From Thermodesulfovibrionales bacterium (GTDB lineage: Bacteria; Nitrospirota; Thermodesulfovibrionia; Thermodesulfovibrionales; Dissulfurispiraceae): 64,000 nt of DNA. The DNA lies in assembly GCA_020062545.1 (NCBI GenBank), contig JAGUWD010000001.1:1-64000 (forward strand). Reading direction: 5' to 3'. Numbering within the stretch: position 1 is the stretch's first letter; each line of letters begins with the position of its first letter. A program made the translations under genes and the position numbers. The notes under the pieces are model-generated. The model worked only from the letters and a program-made list of their open reading frames with translations. It did not search any database and was not told where the DNA came from. Below are positions 18,111 to 26,718 of the stretch, piece after piece.

Positions 18111-19183
18111 CAATTAAGCGCCTTCCTTACATTTTCAATATCTATGCCCTTTTGGATTTTTACTTTCCCGATCTTCTCAGGCAGGATAAATTTCATTTCT
18201 CCTGCCTCTACCTTTTTGTCAAGCTTCATATGCGAAATAAGTTTATCAGCATTCAAGTCTTCAGGCAATTCAGAAGGCAGGCCGTATGAATCTATAACAG
18301 CCTTTATCTTCAGGGCATCTTTTCTATTTAGAAAACCCATTATCTCGGAAAGCCATGCCTCACGGTTCATGCCTATGGCAATCGCCTCGCCGTGAAGAAA
18401 TCTTGAGTATCCTGTTTCTGTTTCTATCGCATGGCCGATGGTATGACCATAATTGAGGATTGCCCTCAATCCCGCCTCCCTCTCGTCCTTAGAAACCACT
18501 TCTGCCTTTATCTCACATGAACGTCTGATAATATGGGTCAAGGGTAAGGGGTCAAGGTTCAAGATAGATTCTCTGTGATGCATAAGGAATTCAAAAAGCT
18601 CCTCATCCCATATCACGCCGTATTTTATTATCTCTGCAATGCCGCACAAAATTTCCCTTTTTGGCAAGGTTTTAAGCGTATCGATATCTATCCACACGAG
18701 CCTCGGCTGATAAAAAGTTCCTATCATGTTTTTGCCGAGTTCATGGTTCACACCTGTCTTTCCACCCACAGAACTGTCAACCTGAGAAAGAAGCGTTGTC
18801 GGAACCTGAATGAAATCGATGCCGCGCATGTATATTGATGCAACAAAACCTGTTATATCACCAATCACACCACCACCTAATGCAATAAGGCATGATTTTC
18901 TGTCGAGTTTATTTTTTAAAAGCTCGGTCAGTATCTGGTAGGTCTGGTTAAAATTCTTATACTCCTCACCATCAGGAATAATAACATTCAGAGTCTCAAA
19001 TCCAGCGTTCTTTATCGAATTTATGACTACATCTCCGTAAATGTTAAAAACCGTAGGGTTGCTTATTACAGCCACCTTACTGAAATTAAACCCCTTAATC
19101 CTCTCTCCGATACCTGAGAGGATTCCGGTGTCAATTACAATATCATAGCTTCTTTCGCCAAGCTCAACCCTTACTGTCTGCAT
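18110..19183 (-). CDS. aroB: 3-dehydroquinate synthase
   Basis: Second shikimate-pathway enzyme (DAHP to 3-dehydroquinate, NAD and Zn dependent, cytosolic). 357 residues, normal length. Family motifs include PDGEEYKNF, LIALGGGVIGDITGFVAS (NAD-binding Gly loop), the FIQVPTTLLSQVDSSVGGKTG block, and the Zn ligands Glu in GIAEIIKYG and His in LNYGHTIGHAIE and FLHGEAIA. It begins 4 bp after aroK and runs into phoB. Confidence 0.95.
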   Translation of the reverse strand: MQTVRVELGERSYDIVIDTGILSGIGERIKGFNFSKVAVISNPTVFNIYGDVVINSIKNAGFETLNVIIPDGEEYKNFNQTYQILTELLKNKLDRKSCLIALGGGVIGDITGFVASIYMRGIDFIQVPTTLLSQVDSSVGGKTGVNHELGKNMIGTFYQPRLVWIDIDTLKTLPKREILCGIAEIIKYGVIWDEELFEFLMHHRESILNLDPLPLTHIIRRSCEIKAEVVSKDEREAGLRAILNYGHTIGHAIETETGYSRFLHGEAIAIGMNREAWLSEIMGFLNRKDALKIKAVIDSYGLPSELPEDLNADKLISHMKLDKKVEAGEMKFILPEKIGKVKIQKGIDIENVRKALN

Positions 19184-19187
19184 ATTC

Positions 19188-19700
19188 CTAATCCTTCTTT
19201 ATTCCAGTCTTCTCGATTATCTCTTCTGCCACTTCGATTGGACTCTTTCCTTCCGTATCTATCATTATATCCGCCTTTTCATAATACGGTTTCCTGAATT
19301 CGAGGAGTTCTTTTATCTTTTTCAGAGGGTCTTCCACCTGAAGGAGCGGCCTGTCATTGTTATTGCTTGTCCTTTTTAGAATGGTTTCAGGAGATGCTGT
19401 AAGGCAGATTACCACTCCGTTCTTCCTGAGATTATCCATATTCTCCTGTCTGAGCACTGCACCGCCTCCTGTGGATATAACTGCATTTCCCATCTCCGAA
19501 AGCCGCCTTATAACATCAGCCTCTATCTCTCTGAACTTAGGCTCTCCGTATTGCTTAAAGATCTCTGTTATTGTCATCCCCTGCTCTTTCTCTATCTCGG
19601 TGTCTGCATCCACCAGCACATATCCCAGTTTCCGGGACAATATCCTGCCCACCTCTGTCTTTCCTGTGCCCATAAAACCTGTAAGAACAATATTTTTCAT
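19188..19700 (-). CDS. aroK: shikimate kinase
   Basis: Phosphorylates shikimate with ATP in aromatic amino acid synthesis. 170 residues, typical length. The P loop is GFMGTGKTEVGR. VDADTEIEK carries the substrate-binding Asp, and FREIEADVIRRL and STGGGAV are the other shikimate and phosphate contacts. DRPLL is the lid Arg region. It is followed by aroB after a few bases. Confidence 0.94.
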   Translation of the reverse strand: MKNIVLTGFMGTGKTEVGRILSRKLGYVLVDADTEIEKEQGMTITEIFKQYGEPKFREIEADVIRRLSEMGNAVISTGGGAVLRQENMDNLRKNGVVICLTASPETILKRTSNNNDRPLLQVEDPLKKIKELLEFRKPYYEKADIMIDTEGKSPIEVAEEIIEKTGIKKD

Positions 19701-19732
19701 ATCGCCTATTGCCTATTGTCTATTGCCTATCT
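19701..19732. repeat. heptamer repeat CCTATTG between aroK and nuclease gene
   Basis: Four near-identical units (CCTATTG, CCTATTG, TCTATTG, CCTATCT) between divergent aroK and the nuclease gene, which begins at 19744. Same repeat family as 17342-17408 and 36393-36424. Confidence 0.7.
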
Positions 19733-19743
19733 TAATATATTCC

Positions 19744-20283
19744 ATGAAACCTTTTTATTATACAAGATTTTTATTAATTATTATCCTCGTTTTATTCATT
19801 ACATTCCCTGCAAATGCTGCCCATGGTGAAAAATTCCGCGTTACGGAAGTCCATGACGGCGACACGATAAGCATAAGGACAAGGAGCTTCGCAGGCGTGC
19901 CTCTCAAAATAGAGCGTGTCAGGCTTATAGGCATTGATGCACCGGAGTTGAAACAGGAACCATGGGGGAGGCTATCAAAGAGATATTTGAAAAAGCTTAT
20001 AAGCGAAAGTGACTGGGTTGTAAGCATTGAATTTGATGTTGAACAAAGAGATAAATATGGAAGGCTCCTGAGTTATGTATGGGATAAAAAGGGACAGTTG
20101 ATCAATGAAAAAATGATCGACAATGGATATGCAATGCTTTACACAATCCCGCCGAATGTGAAATATTCAGAAAGATTTATTGCAGCACAGAAAAGGGCAC
20201 AGGCACGCCAGATCGGAATCTGGGGGAAAAAAGGCCTAAGAAAGAGCCCTGAGCAGTGGAGAAGAGAACATCCAAGAAACTAA
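19744..20283 (+). CDS. secreted staphylococcal-type thermonuclease
   Basis: 179 residues. ATG 19744 is chosen because it gives a clear signal peptide (basic start, hydrophobic core, cleavage near FPANAAHG). The longer upstream frame runs antisense to aroK and was discounted. The SNase domain has the catalytic and Ca-binding residues: VHDGDTISIR, then ERVRLIGIDAPEL, DKYGRLLSYVW and NGYAML. It would degrade extracellular or periplasmic DNA and RNA and could release phosphate, although no PhoB-type box precedes it. The stop overlaps the pgi stop by 4 bp, tail to tail. Confidence 0.9.
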   Translation: MKPFYYTRFLLIIILVLFITFPANAAHGEKFRVTEVHDGDTISIRTRSFAGVPLKIERVRLIGIDAPELKQEPWGRLSKRYLKKLISESDWVVSIEFDVEQRDKYGRLLSYVWDKKGQLINEKMIDNGYAMLYTIPPNVKYSERFIAAQKRAQARQIGIWGKKGLRKSPEQWRREHPRN

Positions 20284-21605
20284 ATTTCAAAACTCTTTCT
20301 TGTCCTGTACTTCTCAAATTCTTCCCTCTTTCCCTCGTATCCCTTTTTCCCCATCATGCCGTATGTGAGATTCTTTCCTTCCTCGACACCGGGCTGGTTG
20401 AATGGATTTATACCATATAAAAAGCCTGCCACTGAAGTCGAGATTTCAAAAAAATGGAATAACTGGCCGAGATGGTATGCATCTATCTTCGGAAGCTTTA
20501 TGGTGATGCTCGGCCTACCATTCTTTGCAAGGGCAATCTCGGATGCCTCCTGCTCAATCCTTATCAGCTCACCGAGAGAATGCCCTGAAAGATAACTTAA
20601 TCCCTCCATATCCTGAAAAACATCGGGGATATTTATATCAACGCCATAGTCCTCGATTGACACAAACACAACAACCTTGTCTTCAGGCCCTTCCATCCAC
20701 AACTGCAACTGGGAGTGCTGATCCGTAGTGCCAACAGACGGATATGGCGTAAGACCCTTGCCATTTTTTCCAAGACTCTCAGCCCACAACTGACAGAACC
20801 ATTCGGAAAATGACTTCAGGCGGTCTGCATAAGGCATTATTACTGTGATGCTTTTATTTTTAAGCTGCTGCATAAGGTAGAGACCTGATGAAAAAAGATA
20901 TGCGGGGTTCTGCCACAAATCAGCATTCATGCATTTATCGTGAATATCCTTTGCGCCCTTGAGCATATCGTCAGAGTCAATCCCGATTGCCTCTGCAAGA
21001 AGCAATCCCACAGGACTTAAGACAGAATATCTTCCTCCGACTCCATGAGGGATTTGAAGGGACATAAGGCAGTAATCCTTTACAATCTTCCTGAGGTTGC
21101 CTTTCTCAGGGTCTGTTGTAACAATAACATGTTCTTCTAATTTTAATGACTGCTCCTGCAGTATTTTCCATATGATCATAAAAGATGCAATGGTCTCTGC
21201 TGTGCTTCCTGATTTTGTTATCACATTTATAACTGTTTTTTTAAGGTCTACCAGACTTAGTATATTCTTTAATGTTGCAGGGTCCACATTGTCATAAATA
21301 AAAACCCTCGGCCTATTTTTAAAATTGTGGAAGGGGCTCAATGCCTCAAGGATAGACCTCGGCCCAAGGGCAGAGCCGCCGATGCCCAAGAGTAAGAGGT
21401 TTTCGAATTTGCTTGCGTATTTTCCCAGTTCCTTTATTTGAGAGGTGTCTGCCTTATGCAGGTCAAGGAATTCGAGTTCCGGGTATTTCCTTGTTTCTAT
21501 TATTTCGGTTATTTTTTTAGTATCGATATTTTTGAAATCATCCTTTGTCAGGCCGTTCCTGCCCACAGCATCCTGCATTAAATTGGAAAAATCGATCCTT
21601 ATCAT
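20280..21605 (-). CDS. pgi: glucose-6-phosphate isomerase
   Basis: Interconverts glucose-6-phosphate and fructose-6-phosphate in the cytosol. 441 residues, the shorter bacterial form. Motifs include LLLGIGGSALGPRSI, VITKSGSTAETIASF for the phosphate pocket, GVGGRYSVLSPVGLL with the conserved Arg, and the glutamate region WAESLGKNG. Near the C-terminus GINPFNQPGVEEGKN is the standard signature. It is the last gene of the run beginning with atpZ. Confidence 0.95.
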   Translation of the reverse strand: MIRIDFSNLMQDAVGRNGLTKDDFKNIDTKKITEIIETRKYPELEFLDLHKADTSQIKELGKYASKFENLLLLGIGGSALGPRSILEALSPFHNFKNRPRVFIYDNVDPATLKNILSLVDLKKTVINVITKSGSTAETIASFMIIWKILQEQSLKLEEHVIVTTDPEKGNLRKIVKDYCLMSLQIPHGVGGRYSVLSPVGLLLAEAIGIDSDDMLKGAKDIHDKCMNADLWQNPAYLFSSGLYLMQQLKNKSITVIMPYADRLKSFSEWFCQLWAESLGKNGKGLTPYPSVGTTDQHSQLQLWMEGPEDKVVVFVSIEDYGVDINIPDVFQDMEGLSYLSGHSLGELIRIEQEASEIALAKNGRPSITIKLPKIDAYHLGQLFHFFEISTSVAGFLYGINPFNQPGVEEGKNLTYGMMGKKGYEGKREEFEKYRTRKSFEI

Positions 21606-21617
21606 AGCTCCCTCCGG

Positions 21618-21764
21618 CTAATCCCTGCTCTTTGGTCTTTTTATCTGATTCTTTACAATTAGCATCACAAGCAATGCAAGTATTATTGCAATGCCCATGA
21701 ATTTCGCAAGTTTCAGCGCCATAAAAATCAGGATTATGGCTATTATTATGAGCCAGTTAAGCAA
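21618..21764 (-). CDS. 48-residue membrane peptide downstream of atpI
   Basis: A short frame beginning TTG 21764, immediately after the atpI stop (TAA-TTG), with GGGAGGA inside the atpI end as ribosome site. It ends at TAG 21620-21618, 12 bp before pgi. The product is almost one long hydrophobic stretch (LNWLIIIAIILIFMALKLAKF and on to LALLVMLIV) with a basic tail ending RPKSRD. I recognise no family. The ribosome site, tight spacing and membrane-like composition support translation. There is no independent proof. Confidence 0.45.
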   Translation of the reverse strand: MLNWLIIIAIILIFMALKLAKFMGIAIILALLVMLIVKNQIKRPKSRD

Positions 21765-22112
21765 TTATCCTCCCTTTTTAGCTGCAATCAATCCCTCTTT
21801 CACCATGATAATAAATACTACAGTAAAACCGATTAACAGTCCATACGGTTTAATGACCTTGAATATGGCGAGTATTATGAGGATAGAAAAGATCACTAAA
21901 AGCCTGAACATGCTTAAGACCATCATCTTTGTCTGCGCCTTTTCTGTTCCAAGCAAAGCCCTCACGCTCCAGACGATTCCGCGCAGATTGACCTCGCCTG
22001 CAAGGCCCCCGATCACTATGCCCAATGAAAAGCGCCAATCCATAAAAAAGAGGGTTATTATCGCAAGTGCACCAATAACAAATGCCGACTGCCTGTATAT
22101 CCTTTTAACCAT
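21765..22112 (-). CDS. atpI: ATP synthase protein I (AtpI-like)
   Basis: About 115 residues with four membrane helices, basic loops and an N-terminal KRIYRQSAFVIGALA segment. It fits the AtpI family, which assists rotor-ring assembly or ion supply of F-type ATP synthase. I place the start at ATG 22112. The longer frame to 22136 adds residues encoded by repeat DNA (CCCATGA/CCCATCA units). It follows atpZ by 40 bp. Unusually, atpB and atpE do not follow. A 48-codon peptide and pgi do. Confidence 0.65.
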   Translation of the reverse strand: MVKRIYRQSAFVIGALAIITLFFMDWRFSLGIVIGGLAGEVNLRGIVWSVRALLGTEKAQTKMMVLSMFRLLVIFSILIILAIFKVIKPYGLLIGFTVVFIIMVKEGLIAAKKGG

Positions 22113-22146
22113 CAATTCCCATGACCCATCACCCATTACCCTTGAC
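22113..22146. repeat. heptamer repeat between atpZ and atpI
   Basis: Units CCCATGA, CCCATCA, CCCATTA and CCTTGAC in tandem, of the same 7-bp construction as the repeats at 17342 and 19701. Confidence 0.55.
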
Positions 22147-22152
22147 CCCCCT

Positions 22153-22374
22153 CTATTTTTCCTGTTTCTTCGCTATCCTGATGAGTTCCCTGAATCCTGC
22201 AATTATACCGGTAATCAGAAATATTACCGTTAAATAAGGCGATGTGCCGAACAACTTGTCCAGACCATATCCTATGGCAAAGCCGACAAACGTTGAAACA
22301 ACAAGGTGTATGCCCACACTACTTGCCTCAAGGAGCTGTTTGAATAACGGTTTTTCCGGCTGTTTGTCTGTCAA
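22153..22374 (-). CDS. atpZ: AtpZ/AtpI-family small membrane protein
   Basis: 73 residues with two membrane helices around a GFAIGYGLDKLF turn, the hallmark of AtpZ-type proteins encoded at the head of F-ATPase operons. These are thought to aid c-ring assembly or Mg/Ca supply. It is followed by atpI but by no structural ATP synthase genes. Confidence 0.75.
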   Translation of the reverse strand: MTDKQPEKPLFKQLLEASSVGIHLVVSTFVGFAIGYGLDKLFGTSPYLTVIFLITGIIAGFRELIRIAKKQEK

Positions 22375-22408
22375 TCAGTCACCCTTTCTTTACGAAATCA
22401 CCCTTTTT

Positions 22409-22948
22409 TCATAGCTTGAATACTTCTGCTTCGGATAATATAAATTCCTTAATTATATTTGCAACCTCTTTATAAAAACCAGTGCTGGCATATTTCTGAA
22501 GTTCGTTGCAATATTCGGGTATCCACTTAACGAGATGTTCTTCAAGAAACCTTTTCTGAAGCTCCAAAATGCCATTTTCTATCAAATAGCTCATGAAGAG
22601 CATCTCTGCTGATATGTGGTCAGGGATAAGATTTATCTCCTCATCCATCACGATTCCTGCCGAGATGTAAAATGACTGCACTTCCTCTGCAGCCTTTCCC
22701 CAGAGCCTTGGCCTGTCGCCAAGCGGGTAATTATAAAACGATTCATATGGCATGAGGCGTCCGTCCGGTCCTAAAAAGATACTGGCAAAATCAATTCTTA
22801 TCTCCTGCGGAGAATCTGCAAATTTCATCTGGAACATATCCTTAAGCTGTATAATTATTTCATCAGTGGGCTCGTGAATAAACAGGCCAGCAAAAAGCCT
22901 GTACAGTTCTGCCCGCTCAATATCTTCCACATTATCGTAAAGTGCCAC
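22409..22948 (-). CDS. TorD/DmsD-family redox-enzyme chaperone
   Basis: A cytosolic helical chaperone for a Tat-exported molybdoenzyme. About 179 residues from GTG 22948, which has GGAG at proper distance. A TTG at 23011 would read through the terminator and promoter region. Family marks include RAELYRLFAGLF, a central YESFY segment, and PDHISAEMLFMSYL, the conserved helix that contacts the signal peptide. It follows the cytochrome/FeS/NrfD operon but is separated from it by a terminator and a possible promoter (TTGATA, TAAAAT). No molybdoenzyme is encoded in the window. Confidence 0.8.
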   Translation of the reverse strand: MALYDNVEDIERAELYRLFAGLFIHEPTDEIIIQLKDMFQMKFADSPQEIRIDFASIFLGPDGRLMPYESFYNYPLGDRPRLWGKAAEEVQSFYISAGIVMDEEINLIPDHISAEMLFMSYLIENGILELQKRFLEEHLVKWIPEYCNELQKYASTGFYKEVANIIKEFILSEAEVFKL

Positions 22949-23012
22949 AGCAAAAACTCCAAAAAGTAAGTTAATACTATATTTTACTCCAGATTTTGCT
23001 TTATCAAGCAAT

Positions 23013-23046
23013 AAAAAATCTCCCCATGGAAAAGCTCATGGGGAGA
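23013..23046 (-). terminator. intrinsic terminator of the NrfD operon
   Basis: On the minus strand a 10-bp stem (TCTCCCCATG / CATGGGGAGA, with part of the loop also able to pair) is followed by TTTTTT. It lies 20 bp after the NrfD stop codon. Confidence 0.88.
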
Positions 23047-23065
23047 CTATCGTATTTACAGCGGA

Positions 23066-24319
23066 TTAATGCGATTCCTTGTAATCAAATACAGGGAATA
23101 TCTTGGAGAATATCCAGAACAGGACAAAAGGCATAATAAAAATGCTCAATGCACCGCCAAGTCCTTCCTTGAATGTTTCCCAGTTATGTGGAATTATCGG
23201 CAGATGGTAGTGCATGTACCCTAAAAATGTCAAAGAGAATGCCTGTCCCCCGATAACGACGTTCCAACGCATCATGAACACGCCGAATAAAACAAGTATG
23301 ACGCCGACCACAGCCCTTCTTATGGTAAATCCCGGCATCAAAAAGAGAATAAACGGAATGAGATTGCCGATGGCATACTGTAATATAAATATATTTGTAA
23401 AGTCTTTCCCATAAATAACGCTCCTTAAGACATCCCATGACTTGACTGCCGTGTATCCCCTGAAAATAAGGTCTAAAAGCTCAAGGCTTATTGCAAATAT
23501 CAGGAATAAGAGTAGATATTTTGCAGTCATCCTTATGACATTGATTTCGACTCCTCCTATCTCTTCCCTTGTCTGAAGGTGCGTATAGACGGTCTTTTTG
23601 CGAGATGCAAGGAACTTCCTAATCTCCATGACAACTATGTATGTAAGCATGCAAAGCGCAATCCCTGACACTACAGCAGACATTATGAATATAACAGGCA
23701 TAAGCGGCGTCATCCACAATGCATTTGCCTTGACAGAGCCAAAGATAAACCCGGCATAACCATGGAGAAAACATGCAACAGGTATACCGAGACCTGCAAG
23801 TATCTTGATAGCCTTCTCATCTCTTTTCAGAGACTCCTCGCTTATATCGTATACCCCGAGGGTCAGTGCGCAAAAAACAAGGTATTTAAACCATTCAAAC
23901 AGGGTTTTATCCTGTTTCGTCTTGAGAGGTAGAGCAATCTCAACAAAATGTTTCCTGTATATGAACCACAATTCCGATGCAACTATTGCCCCATATGTGG
24001 AAAAAACAATACCGAAAGCAGCTATTGCAGAGGTAAAGTGGGGGGTCATAAATATATTTATACCTCTGAATGGATGCTGCAGATGCAGAACTATAGGCAT
24101 TGGCGCTGCAAAAAGGAGGGCAAATGAAAACACAAGGGCAAATCTTGCCATACCCTTTAACTGCTTAACTCCGAAGACATGATACAGCGATGAGAGGACA
24201 AATGCCCCGGCAACAAGTCCTGTCATGAAAGGATACATCACTATCTGTATGCTCCAGTAGATGTATTCGTTAGGATAAGTAAAGAGTTCTTTAATTGTCC
24301 AGACTTCTCCGTGAACCAT
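23066..24319 (-). CDS. NrfD/PsrC-family quinone-interacting membrane subunit
   Basis: 417 residues with about ten membrane helices and a start rich in aromatic residues (EYIYWSIQIVMYPF, MTGLVAGAF). It fits the NrfD/PsrC/DmsC-like family, which exchanges electrons between menaquinone and a periplasmic FeS subunit. The gene begins 2 bp after the FeS gene, as usual for such pairs. Residues such as LHLQHPFRGINIFMTPHFTSA are conserved around the quinone site in relatives. Its final reductase or oxidase partner is not encoded here, so direction of electron flow is open. Confidence 0.85.
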   Translation of the reverse strand: MVHGEVWTIKELFTYPNEYIYWSIQIVMYPFMTGLVAGAFVLSSLYHVFGVKQLKGMARFALVFSFALLFAAPMPIVLHLQHPFRGINIFMTPHFTSAIAAFGIVFSTYGAIVASELWFIYRKHFVEIALPLKTKQDKTLFEWFKYLVFCALTLGVYDISEESLKRDEKAIKILAGLGIPVACFLHGYAGFIFGSVKANALWMTPLMPVIFIMSAVVSGIALCMLTYIVVMEIRKFLASRKKTVYTHLQTREEIGGVEINVIRMTAKYLLLFLIFAISLELLDLIFRGYTAVKSWDVLRSVIYGKDFTNIFILQYAIGNLIPFILFLMPGFTIRRAVVGVILVLFGVFMMRWNVVIGGQAFSLTFLGYMHYHLPIIPHNWETFKEGLGGALSIFIMPFVLFWIFSKIFPVFDYKESH

Positions 24320-24321
24320 AA

Positions 24322-25110
24322 TTATCTTACCTCCTTATCCAGCCCTATGTAATAGACCTGTGGTTTTGTCCCGAATTCTTCCTTTAATATCCCTACCCTT
24401 TCTGTCTTTATAATCTTTGTAACAGGGTCGTCTGGGTCTTTAATATTGCCTATTTGTCTTGCTCCAAAAGGACATGCCTCAACACATGCTGTTTTCATGC
24501 CCTTTGTAATCCTGTGATAACAGAAATTGCACTTTTCAGCCGTATGGTGCACAGGATGGAAGAATCTTACACCATAAGGGCATGCCATTATGCAGTAACC
24601 GCAGCCAATGCAGGTCTTCCTGTCAACGAGCACGACCCCATCAGGCACCTGATATGTTGCGCCAACAGGGCATACCTGAACACACGGAGGATTCTCGCAC
24701 TGATTGCAGAGCTTTGGAACAAAAAATGCCTTGCTTATCTCCTCCTTTTTTATATCCTGATATTTTCCGGCTCCGAGATCGATCTTGCTTGTAGTAAAGC
24801 CATCCCTTGCCCCCTTTGGTGTATCGGCAAATAATTCTCCGTCCTTTGTTACAACATACCTCTCAACCCATGTTCTTGTAACATTTGCGTCATAAGGAAT
24901 CTCGTTTTCATTCTTGCATGCCTTGACACAAAAACCGCAGCCAACACATTTGTAGGTGTCTACAAGGAAAACCCATCTTGTCTTTGATTTATCGTTTTTG
25001 CCCGCAAAAATCTTGTTTGGATTAACTATTTCCAGTGCTGCTATAGGCACTGCCAATCCAGCGATGCCCTTAATCGTATATTTCAATAAGTCTCTTCTCG
25101 TTATCATCAT
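24322..25110 (-). CDS. Tat-exported NrfC-like four-cluster ferredoxin subunit
   Basis: 262 residues. An N-terminal Tat signal (TRRDLLKYTIKG, hydrophobic stretch) sends it to the periplasm. Four [4Fe-4S] motifs follow: CVGCGFCVKAC, CNQCENPPCVQVC, CIGCGYCIMAC and a late CNFCYH with CVEAC. This is the NrfC/PsrB/QrcC type. It overlaps the 4-heme cytochrome by 4 bp and NrfD follows by 2 bp, so the three form one complex. It would carry electrons between the cytochromes and the quinone-linked NrfD subunit. Confidence 0.9.
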   Translation of the reverse strand: MMITRRDLLKYTIKGIAGLAVPIAALEIVNPNKIFAGKNDKSKTRWVFLVDTYKCVGCGFCVKACKNENEIPYDANVTRTWVERYVVTKDGELFADTPKGARDGFTTSKIDLGAGKYQDIKKEEISKAFFVPKLCNQCENPPCVQVCPVGATYQVPDGVVLVDRKTCIGCGYCIMACPYGVRFFHPVHHTAEKCNFCYHRITKGMKTACVEACPFGARQIGNIKDPDDPVTKIIKTERVGILKEEFGTKPQVYYIGLDKEVR

Positions 25111-25592
25111 TTACCTCCACTTAAAGCGCCAAGATTGGGTTTGTGCGGGTTATGACACATGGAACACTCGATATCGGGATTGTGCTTGCCGGGGTCTATT
25201 CCTTTTATATTTGCCCTTCCGCTTGTCGGATATGGAAGATAAGAATGGCATCTTAGGCATTGTTGCCTACTTCTGTCTATTTGAAGTTTCGCTGGATTTA
25301 ACGGATGCTCCAATACGGGCCCGTGACAATTCTCGCACTTTATAATTGCATGGGGTGACTGTATCAAACTGTCATATTTATCGCCGTGGCAGTCCTTGCA
25401 GTATTCGTTATTGAATTGATATTTTACCTTTACAGCCTTCCAGTCTTCTTCATTACTCTTCCTGTGCCAGCCATACATATACCCCCTCTCCCAGACGCCG
25501 AAATCCTTGGGGACAATAAATAAACGGGCAATTAAAACAATACCCACCAGACCGATAACAACGAAAAGCGGTCTGAACACATGATTTTTCAT
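25107..25592 (-). CDS. membrane-anchored tetraheme cytochrome c
   Basis: 161 residues: N-terminal membrane helix (about 7-25), then four CxxCH sites (CKDCH, CENCH, CLRCH, CSMCH). Extra histidines next to the sites suggest bis-His ligation. It belongs to the loose NapC/NrfH/cytochrome c3-like group and is probably an electron shuttle in the periplasm. It lies between the 11-heme cytochrome and the FeS subunit and overlaps the latter by 4 bp. Confidence 0.85.
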   Translation of the reverse strand: MKNHVFRPLFVVIGLVGIVLIARLFIVPKDFGVWERGYMYGWHRKSNEEDWKAVKVKYQFNNEYCKDCHGDKYDSLIQSPHAIIKCENCHGPVLEHPLNPAKLQIDRSRQQCLRCHSYLPYPTSGRANIKGIDPGKHNPDIECSMCHNPHKPNLGALSGGK

Positions 25593-25626
25593 AGCTCCTC
25601 CCCAGAGTTTAAATTATATCTAAAGT

Positions 25627-25662
25627 GCCGGAGATGGGATTCGCCTCGCTTCCATCTCCGGC
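25627..25662 (-). other. intercistronic 11-bp stem-loop
   Basis: Perfect stem GCCGGAGATGG / CCATCTCCGGC with a 14-nt loop between the 11-heme and 4-heme cytochrome genes. There is no T run, so mRNA processing or partial attenuation is more likely than termination. Confidence 0.65.
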
Positions 25663-25677
25663 AGACTCACATCTTTG

Positions 25678-26679
25678 TTACGGGCCTATAAACTTGCCCG
25701 GACTTCTATACTCGTGGCACTTTACACAATCCTTTTTTGCCTGTGCCTCTGTGACTCTCCATGAATGAGGCTTATGGCAATCCACGCACTTCATATTCAT
25801 GCCTTTTATATGAAGCTCGTGCTTGCCCACATTCAATTGATCGCTGTGGCAGGATATGCATGTACCATAGTCAGGTCTAATCTTCTTGTGGGGCTTATGG
25901 CACTCGTAGCATCTAAACTGCATTGGTGCATCAGCAGGCACATTTATTTTTATCGCCTTCTTTATAACCTGCTGAGACGGCTGGAAATATTTAACATCTA
26001 TTGTTCCATCAGCAATCAATTTCTTTCTTACGGACTCGTCGCCGTGGCAGAAGAGACACTTGTTCCTTCCCGGTCTCAAGTTCTCAGTGCGGTCTGTATG
26101 GCAATTGATGCAGGCCAGTTTTTCCATACCTGTGCCGTGCACCTCTTTGTCTGAATGGCACTGCATGCAGAATCTCTCCTCTGGCAGAAACTTATGCGCA
26201 ACATAACCATGGCATTTAGTACATTCTATTTTCTCCATAAACACATGCTTTGCATGGTATCTGGATGTATTAACCTTTGCAGCCTGCGGATATTTTTCCT
26301 TTCCTTCCCAGTGGCATTCCATGCATAATTTTGACGGCACAATAATTTTTCCGTGTCTCGCCTCAACCTGCTTCTGTCCGAGAAAGACAAATCTGTACAA
26401 CTGCACCACCTGTTCCTTCTTTGTGGAATGGTGGCATTCATGGCAGGTAATCACATTATGCTTGCTCTGAGACCATCTCTCCTGTGCATAATCATGCACG
26501 TGGCACAACTGGCATGCATTAGGATTATTCTCAAAATAGTCATTGATCTTATACCCTGTAAAACCAACCCCTATCAGAAAAAATAAAATGACCAGCGCAA
26601 TTATAATCCTTGCCTTGCGCGAAATGCCTTCCGAGTACCACTTGACCATCCTGTCAAACAACCGAAACGGATTAAACAC
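25678..26679 (-). CDS. NapC/NirT-like undecaheme cytochrome c
   Basis: 333 residues with one N-terminal membrane helix (about 24-45) and eleven CxxCH heme sites between residue about 55 and the C-terminus (CQLCH, CHECH, CMECH, CTKCH, CMQCH, CINCH, CLFCH, CYECH, CISCH, CVDCH, CVKCH). The first part resembles NapC/NrfH quinol-linked cytochromes (FENNPNACQLCHVHDYAQ). The rest is an extended heme wire. The GTG start has an AGGTCTC-type ribosome site. It heads the cytochrome/FeS/NrfD operon and lies 39 bp after hemL. I infer a role as electron distributor between menaquinone and a periplasmic pool. Confidence 0.88.
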   Translation of the reverse strand: MFNPFRLFDRMVKWYSEGISRKARIIIALVILFFLIGVGFTGYKINDYFENNPNACQLCHVHDYAQERWSQSKHNVITCHECHHSTKKEQVVQLYRFVFLGQKQVEARHGKIIVPSKLCMECHWEGKEKYPQAAKVNTSRYHAKHVFMEKIECTKCHGYVAHKFLPEERFCMQCHSDKEVHGTGMEKLACINCHTDRTENLRPGRNKCLFCHGDESVRKKLIADGTIDVKYFQPSQQVIKKAIKINVPADAPMQFRCYECHKPHKKIRPDYGTCISCHSDQLNVGKHELHIKGMNMKCVDCHKPHSWRVTEAQAKKDCVKCHEYRSPGKFIGP

Positions 26680-26718
26680 TTGAGACCTCCCCTATTCATT
26701 CTATTTTTGCTTTTTATT

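Noticed and set aside
19357-19743. N-terminal extension of the nuclease gene
   Set aside because: It runs antisense through aroK. The internal ATG 19744 gives a clean signal peptide and the right family length.
22949-23011. Upstream TTG start for the TorD-like gene
   Set aside because: Residues from TTG 23011 to GTG 22948 would be read directly after the terminator T run and across a likely promoter, and do not resemble TorD N-termini.
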